Below are positions 11,809 through 23,686 of a stretch of 64,000 bases of DNA, piece by piece; position 1 is the stretch's first letter; each line of letters starts with the position of its first letter. Both the position numbers and the translations under genes were made by a program. Source of the stretch: Chlorops oryzae (Eukaryota; Arthropoda; Insecta; Diptera; Chloropidae); assembly GCA_020466095.1 (NCBI GenBank), contig CM035807.1, forward strand, positions 79,690,351-79,754,350, read 5' to 3'. Below the pieces are notes generated by a model, which did no database searches, had not been told where the DNA came from, and saw only the letters and a list, made by a program, of their open reading frames with translations.

Positions 11809-14800
11809 GCTCACCGCCGCTAATGGGCACAGGAATGGTACGCGTTCTTGTGCAGGACGTAAATGACCATAGCCCGGAATTTACGCAACAAACGTACAAG
11901 GCCAATGTACAAGAAAATCTTCCGATTGGTACAAAAGTCCTTAAACCCATTGCAACAGACAAGGACATTGGACTTAATGCGAAGCTGCGCTTCTCACTCT
12001 TGGGTGAGAAATCAGAAAGATTCAATATCGATCGGGAAACCGGTGAAATTGTGACCGCTGTCATGCTCGATCGTGAAGAAACATCTGTGTATAATTTTAT
12101 GCTTAAAGCCGAAGACAGTTCCATAACAGAGCCGCGTTCTTCGATGGTGAATCTGACCATAACAATCATCGATGTCAATGACAATTCACCTAGTTTCGAG
12201 GCAGCTAGCTTCAACGTTAATTTACCCGATCGCATCAGAGCAGATGAATTTGTATTTGGAGCAAAAGCGATCGATTTGGATGCAGGTGATAATGCCATTT
12301 TAATATATAACATTAGCGGCAAGGATGCGGATAAATTCCAAATCGATTCACGAACCGGCGTCATCAAGACAAAACGTGAATTAAGCAGTAAAATGAACTC
12401 ACAGAATTTCGATTTTGTCTTCAGTTTAATAATGCATGCCATCGACCATGGCGCTGAGCCACGTAGTGCTGTTGCGGATTTAACAATACTTTTGCGTCCA
12501 GCAGCATATTTTCCAACATTTTCTTATATGGCCAATACGCAATTTATGCTACCCGAAGATGTACTGGAGGGCAAAGTTATAACGAAAGTGCTTGCCACAT
12601 CGCCAAAGAAAGGAGCAGCTGGAAATATACGATTTTCAATAGCTGGCGGTAATATCGGTGAAGCAATACGCATTGATCCGGGTACTGGTGTCGTTTCGAT
12701 TGGCAAGGATGGGCTTGATTTCGAAATAGCACATCACTATGAAATTTGGATTGAAGCTGCTGATTCGGATAAACCAGTTTTGCGTAGTGTTATGCTGCTG
12801 ACAATAAATGTCACAGACGCCAATGATAATGCACCCATTATGGAGCAGCCAGTGTTCTATGCAGAAATTTTGGAAGAAGAACCACCACCACAGGTGGTTG
12901 TCAAGGTGAAAGCACACGATCGCGATTCGGGAGAAAATGGAGAGTTGACATATCGTTTGGCTGATGATTTCGAGGGGGCATTCGAAATCGATGCGGACAC
13001 GGGGGAAATTTGCACGACAATGCGTCTTGACCGTGAGGAGGTAAGCAGCTATAAGATTATGGTGGAAGCAGTTGACCAAGGCATGCCACAGCTAACTGGA
13101 ACGGCAAGTGTTTTGCTTACGCTGCGCGATAAGAATGATAATCCATCGCTCTTTACGCGACTGATTTCAGTGAATGTCACCGAAAACGCTGAGATCGGAA
13201 GCTTTGTCCTAAAAGTTACAACAACTGATGCCGATGAAGGTACCAATGCGATTGCTACTTACAGTCTTGAAGATAATGATGATCAAAAGTTTAAAATTGA
13301 TCCGATTAGTGGTAATGTAACTGTAGCTGGTAACCTCGATCGCGAACATAAGGAGGAGTATATATTGCGCGTTGTGGCCTACGATGGGGCTTGGAATACA
13401 CAGACACCGCTGACGATAACGATTCAGGATCAAAATGATAATTCACCCGAGTTCGAACACAGTTTCTATAGTTTCAATTTCCCAGAATTGCAGCGTCCTG
13501 TAACATTTGTTGGACAAGTCATTGCAACCGATCGCGATAAGCAGGGTCCGAATTCAGTTATCTCCTATGTGCTACAACAACCCTCCGATTTATTTACAAT
13601 CGATCCTGCTACTGGTGAAATTTCAAGCAAACGTACGATCAAGTATAAGCATTCGCAGTATGTTGCATCGCCGGAGAATGTTTACTCATTAACCGTGGTG
13701 GCAACGGATAATGGCAAACCACCATTGAGCTCCGAATGTTTGGTGAATATAAATATTGTGGACGCTAACAATAATCCACCCAAGTTCGAAGAGAAACTGT
13801 ATTTGGCACCGGTTCCAGAACAAGCCAAGGCAGGACTGCGTATCATAAAGGTGCGCGCTGTCGATGAACTGGACTTTGGTGTAAATGCACAAATTGATTA
13901 CACCATGCTAGGTGGTAATGCAACATTATACTTTGCGGTTAATAAACATGATGGATGGTTAACGACGACTAAGGTATTGAATATTCCACAAGGCACTGTA
14001 TTTGTTGCCAATATCAAAGCTACTGATCGAGGGGTGCCTGCGCAGTCTGATGAGACGCATGTAACGATCGTTGTTACCGGTGATAATCGCTATACACCCG
14101 AGTTCACTGCACTCAGCTATCAAGTTAATGTTCCCGAAAATGAACCGGTCGGCTCAACAATATTGACTGTAAGCGCCTCGGATAAGGACGCCGGGCCCAA
14201 TGGTATGCTACGCTATGCGATCTCTGGCGGTAATGAACGCCATGAATTTGCAGTAAACGCTGAAAACGGTGCTGTCACCATATTACAAGCCCTTGACTTC
14301 GATGCCGTCCAGGAGTATCATCTCAATATAACAGTTAAAGATTTAGCATTCAAACCAAAATCGACTGTTGCTATGTTAACTGTTATACTGATCGACATCA
14401 ATGATAATCCGCCAGTTTTCAATCAGACTGAATACCATGCCTTTATAGCCGAAAACAAACCACCAAATACTTTCGTCTTTCAGGCTCATGCCACCGATCG
14501 CGATTCACCGAAAAATGCTGTCATTCGCTATTCAATATTCAGTGGAACAGGAAGGAGTTTCTTCAAAATGAACGCTACAAATGGTATTATAACTTCAACA
14601 AGTACATTCGACTATGAGGAAAGAAAGGACTATAACCTTCAAATAATGGCCGCTAATCCCGACTCGAATATGCAGACTACAACGCAGATCGTAGTTCATA
14701 TAACCGGCGTTAATGAATATTATCCGCAGTTCGTGCAACCGGTATTCCATTTCGATGTATCAGAATCATCAGCCGTTGGAACCGCTGTCGGTTCGATTCA

Positions 14801-17800
14801 AGCAACCGATAAAGATGCCGGCGAAGATGGCAAAGTTCTTTATTTGCTTGTGGGATCAAGCAATGATAAAGGCTTTTCGATTAATACGTTAACAGGCTTA
14901 ATATCCATAGCACGCCATCTGGACCGCGAGACACAAAATCGTGTTGTATTAACAGTTTTGGCGAAAAATTACGGTGGCATTCGTGGCAATGACACAGATG
15001 AGGCTCAAGTCATCATATCCATACAGGATGGGAACGATCCGCCAGAATTTTTGAAGAAACTCTATACAGGACGCGTTTCGGAGGGTGCTGCCATCGGAGT
15101 TCGCGTTGTGTCTGTAAAGGCAGTCGATAAGGATGTGCGTCCGCAAAATAATCAATTTAGTTATTCCATCATCAGTGGCAATACGAAGCAATCATTTAAG
15201 ATTGAACCTCAGACGGGAGAGATCACATCGGCCCGTTCGCTCGATCGTGAACAGGAGCCATACTACAATTTGATTGTTGGTGCGATCGATACGGGACTAC
15301 CACCGCAAACTGGAACAACAACAGTCAGTATTGAGCTTCAAGATATCAACGATAATGCACCAACTTTCGATAGTAATGGTTTAGTGGGCTATATCATGGA
15401 GAATGAACTACCAGGCACTACTATCATGACACTCGATGCAAAGGATGCTGATTTGCCGCCAAATGGAGCACCATTTAGCTATTTCCTCGTTGGAGGCAAG
15501 CACAAAACCTACATAACTATTGAAAAATCAACAGGAGTGGTAAAATCCACAAAAAGTTTCGATCGGGAGTCGACAGACGTACTCGAAGCACTCATTGAAG
15601 TCGAGGATAGTGGAACGCCGCGACAGCGCGCCAAACATTTACTCACAATAAAAGTACTCGATCAAAATGATAGTCCATCAACACCGCGTATGGTTCACAT
15701 TTTACTGAATGTTTTCAACAATGAAATACCAATTGGAAAAATCGCCGATGTACATCCAAACGATCCTGACACGACCGGTAACTATAAGTGCCGCTTTGTA
15801 CAACAGTCGTCACAATCATCAAATAGTTTGGGCGTCTTCACATTGCCGCATGCCTGCGATTTACATACGACGCATCAGACAACATTTAATAGTTATTCTT
15901 ACGCCATATCGGGAAATGATGGCAAACACGGAGATGTAATCTCGACAGTAACTATTGGTCTGCAGAGTTTTGATAACGCAACGATTGGCAACTCGATCAC
16001 ATTGCTCGTTCGCAATATGACTGCCGAGAAGTTTCTAGCATCGCATTACCGTAACTTTTTGGACGTTCTAAAATCGAGTCTGGAAACCAACGATGAACTG
16101 TTGGTCTATAGCATTCGCAACACGCTGGAAAATGTGACCAACGTGGAATTATTGCTGGCGGCCCGTACATCGCAACATAACTACCGCACAGCTCGATATT
16201 TGAGTGATCGTTTCCATAAGAAACGCGGTGCCATCGAACAATTATTGCAAAGTGATGAACGCCTAGAAATTGACTACAATCCATGCAGCATGACGAATGT
16301 GTGTGGAAATAGCGGTATTTGTACTTCGAAAATACGCGTACACGACACTCGCAGCAATCTTAACATAGTGGATAGCATGGCGCTCATATTAAGTGGACCT
16401 CAAGTATCGCATGACTACAGTTGCAAGTGCGCCGATGGATTCACAGGTTCGCAATGTGACAAACGACAAGATCCTTGTCAACCGAATCCTTGTCACCGAA
16501 GCGCTCAATGCCGTCGCATTGGCTACGATTATCAATGTGTATGCCCGCCGAATCGCGAGGGAAAACAGTGCCAACAGGAGCGTGGCGATGTTTGCTCAAT
16601 CAATCCGTGTCATAACGGTGGCTCGTGTCGTCGTAGCCCCGACGGATCGTCATTCTTTTGCTTATGCCGTCCCGGCCATCGTGGAAATCAATGCGAAAAC
16701 GTTGCCGACTCATGTCGACCGAATCCCTGCCTGTACGGTGGTCTTTGTGTTAGTCTTAAGCCTGGATACAAATGCAGCTGTTCGGACGGTCGCTATGGGC
16801 GACATTGTGAGAAAAGCACTTTCGGCTTTCAAGAGCTCTCGTTTATGTCATTCCCGTCGCTCGATGCGGCTACAAATGATATTTCAATTATATTTGCCAC
16901 AACGAAACCGGATGGACTGCTGCTTTATAATTATGGCATCCAAACGGGAGGGCGGTCCGATTTTCTGGCTATTGAGGTTGTTAAAGGAAAGGCGTTCTTT
17001 TCTTTTGGCGGCGCTAGAACTGCAATAACTACAGTTGTTGTTGGAGCTAACAGCCGCGATAGCCTCGCCGATGGAAAATGGCACAAGGTTACTGCAACTC
17101 GAAATGGCCGTGTCATGTCATTGAGCGTTTCACGCTGCATTGATAATGGCGACGTTTGCGAAGAGTGCAGGCCAGGTGACGTTAAATGCTATGCCGATGA
17201 TGTTGGCCCCATTGGGTATGTGATACTTGAATATTATGGATATAAAATATCTGTTCTACTTATTAATTTTTTCTCTTGCAGCACATTGAACTTCAACAAG
17301 CAACCGTTGCTAATCGGTGGACTAGCCGCAGCAGATCCGGTACTTGAACGTCCTGGGCAAATACACACCGATGACTTGGTTGGCTGCGTGCACAGTGTTT
17401 CGATAAATGGACGCTCGCTGAACATGAGTTCTCCGCTTAAACAACGCGGCGTTTTACCTACATGTAATCGTGATATTAACAGCGGTGGACCTTGCCAACA
17501 AAGTCTTCCAAATGATCCAGCTTTGATGTTATGCGGCGAATACGGAAATTGCATGGATCGTTGGAATACGGCGATGTGTCAGTGCGGTAGTAATTTATTA
17601 TCGCCAGATTGTTATTCATCTCTGGAGCCCATCACCGTCTCCGAAGGTGGTTTTGTAGAGTTTCAAATCTCGGAGAAACATCGACGCATGCAACTTTTGG
17701 ATAATCTCTATAATGGCAACAATGTTTGGTCATATGATGTCAGTCGACGGCGCCGCTACACTGTGGAGAATGACAATATAACGGCGTTAGCGCAAATAAT

Positions 17801-20079
17801 CGATCCACCAAAGAGTTTGAGTTTCGTCTTTCGCACATATAAAGCCGATGGTCTGCTATTATACGCGGCTACCAATAAGCATTTTACGATATTGGAGCTA
17901 AAAATGGGTAAACTGACATATTATTCAAAACATGGCGCTGTGGTCAATATGACTATAAACAACCCTGAGAGATTGAATGATGGCAAGTGGCATAATGTAA
18001 CTCTACACGCTGCAAATCGGGTCCTGCGTCTCATGATCGACCATAAGAAAGAAGGCGATGAATTGGACTTTTCGGGCGTGCACGATTTCCTCGATCCCTA
18101 CTTAACGGTTCTCTCCGTGGGTGGCATGCGACGAGAGTTTGGACAACATGAATTGGCGCCTGTGAGCTATGAAGGTTGCATTGCCAACTTCACCATAAAT
18201 AACGAAATTCAGCCTTTCAATGGCTCGGGCAGCGTATTTAGCGAAGCACGCACGCTTGGCAAGGTACAATCAGGCTGTGCTGAGGATATTGGTGTTGGCG
18301 CTGCACAAGTTTCGGATCCATTGAGCATAAGCATTACATTGGTGATTGTGTTTTTCGTGGTTCTAATTGTTGCCATAACTGGTTCTTACGTTATTTACCG
18401 TTTCCGTGGTAAACAGGAAAAAATCGGTAGCTTAAGCTGTGGCGTTCCGGGTTTTAAGATTAAAACATGGTGGCACAGCCATGTTAAGCGGAGCAGGAGT
18501 TTCACAAACCCAAGCTGATCATGTGCTGACACGTGGTATTCATGGAAACGATAATAGTGGCGTTGGCTATCATGGTGACAATGGTGATCTGATACGAGGC
18601 GTAGCTGGTCATCATCTAGTTGGGCCAGAGTTGCTTTCCAGAAAGTTTAAAGAACGCGAAATCGGAGCTGGTGGTGACCATCAGCAGCAGCGGCCGCAAC
18701 GGCCTGATATAATTGAGCGAGAAGTAGTCAGTAAAAGTCCACCGCCACGTGATGAACATCATTCTCAAATGCTTTCGCCGAATCAAGGACATCACCCACA
18801 CGATCATGCCAGCTCAGTCGATATGGGTTCAGAGTATCCGGAGCACTATGATTTGGAAAACGCTAGCTCCATAGCACCTTCAGATATTGATGTTGTCTAT
18901 CACTATAAAGGCTATCGTGAAGCTGGTGGCATGCGTAAATATAAAGCTACGCCTCCGCCAGTGGCTTCGTATACACACCACAAACACCAATCACCGGCAA
19001 CGGCCCAGCAACAACACCGTCATTCACCACGTCATGCTGTTGGCGTCGGTGCGCCTTGTTTTGTTTCACGCGTTCCGCCGCAAACTAGTCAACCTCCGCC
19101 ACCACCTTCAAGTACACCACGACAGCATCAGAGTACACCACTGGCACGTTTATCGCCGAGCTCTGAAATGAGTTCACAGCATCCGCGCATACTCACTCTG
19201 CATGACATTTCAGGCAAACCATTGCAAAGTGCTCTGCTAGCGACGACATCTAGTTCCGGTGGCGTTGGAAAGGATGCACTGCACAGCAATAGCGAACGCA
19301 GCCTGAACAGTCCTGTTATGTCACAACTATCGGGACAAAGTTCGAGCGCGAGTCGCGTTCAAAAGCCCGGTGTTCCACCGCAATCGCCCGCCCAAACACC
19401 GATGGGACTAACGGCAGAGGAAATCGAAAGACTCAATACGCGACCTCGGACGTCTAGCCTGGTCTCAACTTTGGATGCAGTGTCATCGAGCAGTGAGGTA
19501 CGACGTGTACCTGGTGGCGGGGGACATCATCTGTCGATGAGCGCCGATGTTGATGCTCACAGTTCGACCTCAACGGATGAGAGTGGAAACGATAGTTTCA
19601 CCTGCTCAGAGATTGAGTATGACAATAATAGTCTTAATGGCGATACTAAATTCCCAACCAATAAAGTCTTACCTGATGAACGTAGCAGTGGTGTCGGACG
19701 TGCACGTAGTGGTGATGGCGTTGGGCCGAGCATAGGAAAAGCTCCACCGTTGCCTCCACCCTCTTACGATGGTTTCGATTCGTCATTTCGTGGTTCATTG
19801 AGCACTCTAGTCGCTAGTGATGACGATTTGTCCACGCATTTGGGTGGGATCTATCGGCAACAAAACGGAAATACATCACCGTCTACAACGCTTGGCTGGG
19901 ATTATGTGCTCAATTGGGGACCAAATTTCCAAAGTCTGATGGGTGTATTCAAGGATATCGCAGAGCTGCCCGATACGTTAAATGAACAACAACATCAGCA
20001 ACAACAGCCGCAGCAACATATTGCTCCAACGCTGCGAATACCTGGAAATGTACAAAAACCATCGGAAGAATATGTTTAG
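11809..20079 (+). CDS. kug: kugelei (Fat2) atypical cadherin, 3' part of gene
   Basis: Giant Fat-family cadherin, the fly counterpart of vertebrate FAT1-3. In Drosophila it acts at the basal surface of follicle cells in planar polarity, collective migration and egg elongation. Exons are 11809-17215 and 17282-20079. The acceptor is CTTTTTCAG at 11808, with two bases of a split codon entering first. Ignoring one extra A at 18462-18465, the exons give 2733 residues without a stop. Order: end of one cadherin repeat, 12 full repeats with DxNDN-type calcium motifs, membrane-proximal region, four EGFs, LamG, EGF, LamG, transmembrane helix, tail of about 560 residues ending EEYV. The Drosophila protein is about 4,700 residues, so some 2,000 N-terminal residues lie left of the window. 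Fat itself is the main alternative; the tail matches what I recall of Kug. Confidence 0.9.
11811..15680 (+). other. kug: kug cadherin-repeat block
   Basis: Thirteen successive boundaries can be read, most carrying DVNDHSP, DVNDNSP, DANDNAP, DQNDNSP or DINDNPP-type linker motifs, with LDRE and AxDxD motifs inside the repeats. Some linkers lack the usual acidic residues: the second full repeat ends LLRPAAYFP, another ends TGDNRYTP and another TGVNEYYP. These junctions are probably weak or non-calcium-binding, a known trait of Fat cadherins. This last sentence is inference. Confidence 0.85.
16281..18290 (+). other. kug: kug EGF-LamG-EGF-LamG module
   Basis: Four EGF-like domains with six-cysteine patterns run from about 16281 to 16815. 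The first has a long insertion between its third and fourth cysteines. LamG1 runs about 16816-17470 and is interrupted by the 66-bp intron. A fifth EGF lies about 17487-17610. LamG2 runs about 17630-18285, with the DGLLLY and NDGKWHNV motifs typical of LamG folds. This is the usual order just outside the membrane in Fat-type cadherins. Confidence 0.85.
17216..17281 (+). other. kug: 66-bp in-frame, stop-free kug intron
   Basis: The donor is GTATGTGATA after the codon fragment GG. The acceptor is TTTTCTCTTGCAG at 17281. Removal joins GG to C as Gly, giving VGPIG followed by TLNFNKQPL, the expected LamG continuity. The intron is a multiple of three with no stop in the kug frame, so a naive ORF reads through it as a hydrophobic Tyr/Ile/Leu-rich 22-residue insert. 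Confidence 0.85.
18315..20079 (+). other. kug: kug transmembrane helix and cytoplasmic tail
   Basis: The helix is about 24 residues (18323-18400, LVIVFFVVLIVAI core) followed by a basic stop-transfer RFRGKQEK. The tail starts in one frame and resumes in the +1 frame from 18466 after a four-A run. It contains ASSIAPSDIDVVYHYKGYR, several Pro/His/Gln-rich tracts, TAEEIERLN, an STSTDESGNDSFTCSEIEYD block, VFKDIAELPD and a final EEYV. The end looks like a PDZ-binding C terminus (inference). Drosophila Fat2 uses its tail to organise the WAVE complex (established). Confidence 0.8.
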
Positions 20080-20618
20080 CGAAAATATCTCTAAGAAAAC
20101 GAAGCCGTTGTCAATGTAGAAAAATGCATGGCAACGCCAACTTACTATGCTGTGTAGACTTTTTAGAGTTAGGCGTTATTTTAAGCTTGTTGCGGAAGGG
20201 AATTTTCAAACGTTTACTAATAATCGACTCGAAATTTTGCCATTCAACACACAATTTATTTCTTTTAAATTAGATTCCTCTTCATTTCAAAATTTTCGTA
20301 CAGTACTGAGGCGAGGATCGACTCTGAACAATCCTAAAATAATAATTAAATTAGTGAGCTCAATCATCATAAATTTTTGTCGCTCGAATATTTCACACTT
20401 TCAATTAAAATGAAAGTGTTTTCTTCATAACTCATTTTCTGAGGTTTCCCAAAAGCTAAAACAATTTTTTCAATTTCGATCAACAACATTTATTCATTGA
20501 CATTTTCCATTATATTAACCCTTTACGTCTTCAAAACGAAGTACATTATAAATTAGTCTTTTAAAATGGCGTGATAACGAAAATGTTGAGGATTTTCCAA
20601 ACCCTTTTTTTTTTGTAA

Positions 20619-20956
20619 GGGCCATTCCACGCAAAACGGTTGAGAATGACATCTATTTTTTTTTATATATCAGCCCGATTCTGAATATTCCCGGGGATCG
20701 AATTCCTGGGGAATTTACTTTTCTCGAGACTAAAATTCTCCTTTTTTAAATAGATAGGGTAAGGAAAATTATGGGTGTGCATCAAATACCCACTCCCCAA
20801 TTTTTTTCCCGCAAATATTTAAAAAGGAAGAAGTTTACTCTCGAGAAAAGTAAATTCTCCGAGAATTCGTTCCCTGAGAATATTCAGAATCAGGCTGTAT
20901 GAATTAAAACCTAATAAGAAAAGAGAGTGTGACGAGTGTGATAAAATGAAATTGCC
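20619..20956 (+). mobile_element. GGGCNATTCCA-family MITE, split by second element
   Basis: The left end GGGCCATTCCACGCAAAACG matches the left end of the element at 30458. The right part (20898-20956, TATGAATTAAAACCTAATAA then GTGTGACGAGTGTGA) matches the right part of that same element. The centre is displaced by the CAGCCC element at 20671-20897. The copy is therefore an older insertion interrupted by a younger one. Confidence 0.7.
20671..20897. mobile_element. CAGCCC-family inverted-repeat element (nested)
   Basis: Arms of about 60 bp: the left starts CAGCCCGATTCTGAATATTC, and the right is its imperfect reverse complement ending AGAATCAGGCTG. Both arms end internally near CTTTTCTCGAGA. 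TAT occurs on both flanks, a possible 3-bp duplication. Related sequence occurs at 23032-23110 and 38280-38497. Confidence 0.7.
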
Positions 20957-22221
20957 AATGGGTGCTAAATTTGTCCCGTGTCTTCCATTTAAATGAATCT
21001 AGCATTTTAAAACACTTACACTTTCAAAAATCAATACAGTTAAGTCTCTAACCTTGCATCAAGGTTTCTTCAACTTAGACAAAAGGCGATCAAAAGATTT
21101 AAAAAAAATTTTAACACTTCAAAAATGAATCCTCGCTTCACAGAAAAGTTTTAAATAATTTTCTTTTTAGTTCTTCTACAAACATAAAAAAGTTGCTTAC
21201 AGAATAAAACGAAATTTCTTTAATTTATAATTAATTTGAAAAATTAAACGCGTGTGCTATATTAAGTTAGAATAATTAGAATCTTATTTAGTTTAGGAGT
21301 TTTGTGTAATTAGCTAGCCACCTTTTGAGATTTCAACAGTTCTTGAAAAATATAAAGAAATCTTGCCATGAAAAATTTTATACAACGAAAAAAATACATT
21401 CAAGCCAACATAATTTAAATGCAAATAAAATGATAAGTTAATTAGAGGACCTAGCACTTAAAATAATTTGTAAAAAGCTTTAAAAAAATTTAAGTAAATT
21501 ATTTTCATAGAGAAATTAGTTAGGACATTAAAATTCTAAGACTTTTGTACAATGCATAACTAAATGATGAGTTATGTAGCTTTTTTTCTAAGTACTTTTA
21601 ATATTAATATAGGAATTTTTTTTTAAATAAACCGAATCAATCAATCAATCGAATTTTATTGAGGCTTTGATTCTTACGAACAGAGCAGGCAGTCTCTACT
21701 CTCTCTAAATCAAAAACCTAAAATAAAATAATAACCCTTTCCACGCTAAACGTTGAGAAAAGTAAAAAAAAAAAAAAAATTAAATGCAATGGCACAGTGG
21801 CCAGCTGAGAAAACATTCAGTCAGTCAATTTAGATTTCAATGAAAGTTTGACAGCTGAAGGCGTTCTATGAAGTTTTTGGCAGTCCAAGACATTCACTTA
21901 GTTCTCCATTTCTTTTTACAGAGTTAGAATTCCTTGAGGTGAATAGGAGAACGAAGGATTGTGGAGTAATGACCAACGATGTAACAGCAACAGGAAATAA
22001 TGTAAACAAAACGAATGACCTGAAATCATGCGCAATTCAAAAGTGTATTCCTATCGTATCCATAGTGATTTCAATTTTTGATTCCAATCTGGCAGTGCTG
22101 GTTTCCATTTGAATGTTCAAAGCAGGACTGTTATGTACAGACTTCCAATTCTTCGAAAAATGCTTTGCCGTAAATTCCGTAAGTAGAAGTGGAAATCTTT
22201 CATACAAAAAAAAATTATACA

Positions 22222-23027
22222 GTAGGGTGGGTCGATTTTCTAACATCCTATTCCACTAGCACAACATTATTCTATAGCCCATACTTAATAATTATGCCGA
22301 AAAGTCATAGCTCAAATGTGAATTTTAATCGTGCTATATTCGACTTATTTTTATCGTCCTTGTTGGTAAAATCATCTAAAAAATCAGGGAAACAATCACT
22401 TCTACATCTCTCAAAATTAAAGATAAAATTTTACATTTTCTATTATTACCAGGGCTCGGACTTTGTTGACTTTTATAAATTTAAAGCATACTTTAAGGAG
22501 TACAATTTTTATTTATGTCACACAAAGTTACGACTCAAGTCGATTCTTAACTTCAATATAAATTTTTTTAAAGTTAGAAAAGCGGTTTGAATTTCAACTT
22601 CGCTAAACTTATTCGTAAAATGTTGGTTAGAAAAAATGTTTGCTCCTTTAAGTATGCTTCAAATTTATAAAAGTCAACAAAATCCGAGCCCTGATTATTA
22701 CTAAGTATTTTAAAATGGCCGACTAATGTTGATTGTTCAAGCAAAAATTTATATATTTCGTATGCCTAAAAATATGCTGAGTATCGAAAAACGAAAATTT
22801 CAATTTCAAAACATTTTTTTAGGTAGTTTCATTTTTTTTCTGTAATAAACTAAAGCATGCTTTTAGGCATATTTAAGATGGACCCTGCTTTGAAAAAGCA
22901 CAAGAAAAAATTCGGTTTTGTCCTATGTGTCCCTGGGCATTCCTTCTCCAGAAAAAAAAATCGTAGAATCTAATTTTACTAGTGGAATTATCAATTTTTT
23001 TTTGTTGAACATAACGATCCACTCTAT
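22222..23027. mobile_element. Candidate outer DNA element carrying a hAT MITE
   Basis: The left end TACAGTAGGGTGGGTCGA and the right end CGATCCACTCTATTATA are imperfect inverted repeats (TAGRGTGGRTCG core) next to TA. Between them lies AT-rich sequence with a frame of about 130 codons (22189-22590) that I do not recognise. The hAT-type MITE at 22450-22693 is inserted inside. The outer boundaries are weakly supported. Confidence 0.35.
22450..22693. mobile_element. hAT-type MITE with 8-bp target duplication
   Basis: Imperfect inverted repeats of about 50 bp begin CAGGGCTCGGACTTTGTTG and end AAATCCGAGCCCTG. They are flanked on both sides by a perfect 8-bp direct repeat, ATTATTAC (22442-22449 and 22694-22701). 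The length is 244 bp. An 8-bp duplication fits hAT (P elements also make 8 bp). No ORF of note. Confidence 0.8.
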
Positions 23028-23029
23028 TA

Positions 23030-23110
23030 TACAGCCCTATTCTAAATGAATATTCCCCGGGAATTTTTTCCCTAGAAATTTTTCTCCGCTGAAAAAGGGA
23101 TTGTTTCAAG
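23030..23110. repeat. Partial copy of CAGCCC family
   Basis: The sequence from CAGCCCTATTCTAAATGAAT, then TATTCCCCGGGAATTT, resembles the right arm (reverse-complemented) of the element at 38280-38497 and the left arm of the 20671 element. Only one arm is seen, so it is a fragment or solo end. Confidence 0.5.
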
Positions 23111-23686
23111 CCTATAATGAATCCATGAAGTAGCAGCATTGAAGAAAATCGCTGTTCAGCATAGAACGAAATTTAAAAACAAATTTTTTTCCATTCGATA
23201 AAAATTGATGATAGCTGGATCATGAGATTTCACAAGAAAAGTGTCTACATTATTTGTTTTCATTTGTTTGAAATCTTCGAGTCAATGCCACTTACTTAAA
23301 GGCCATTCTTAACCGTTGAAATATTATTTCACAGGCAATCCCAGTATACTCACCCGTTTACCTAACGGTCAATTTTAGCAACATTTCCATACACCCCACA
23401 CAACATCGAGCCAGTAGTGCAACTAAAAAGCCCAATCAGAGTGGCAAAAGCCTACAGTCTTTAGTGGAGTTTAAACGTGTTCGGACGCATGAACGGAATA
23501 TTGCGGAAAAACCATCGCTCGTTGGACTTACAACGAAAACAAATTACAGTGCAATAGTTTGGTGGACAAACCGACCGGATGCAAGCGTGCGTGCTGCCAT
23601 TGAATTAGGGGTTTAAAGGGAACAGAGATAATTACAGCCAAAAAAAAAAAAAAAAAACCCCAAAAGCAATTGATTTAAAGTTGGAC

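Larger units (their letters stand above)
20080..21631 (+). other. Probable kug 3' UTR with AATAAA at 21626
   Basis: AT-rich non-coding sequence follows the TAG stop. The candidate polyadenylation signal AATAAA sits at 21626-21631, giving a 3' UTR of about 1.5 kb. AATAAA also occurs earlier (near 21203 and 21424), so shorter forms are possible. The segment includes the nested element pair at 20619-20956. The exact end needs transcript data. Confidence 0.45.

Noticed and set aside
18439..18465. Start of a separate gene for the second part of the kug tail
   Set aside because: The frame opens inside kug coding sequence and continues the same protein after a one-base shift; there is no promoter or initiator context.
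18463..18483. Tiny intron explaining the kug frame change
   Set aside because: No GT-AG pair of plausible length fits; a single extra A explains continuity with expected residues on both sides.
22189..22590. 133-codon Lys/Phe/Ser-rich frame as a gene
   Set aside because: Crosses the hAT MITE boundary at 22450, is AT-driven and has no recognisable domain.
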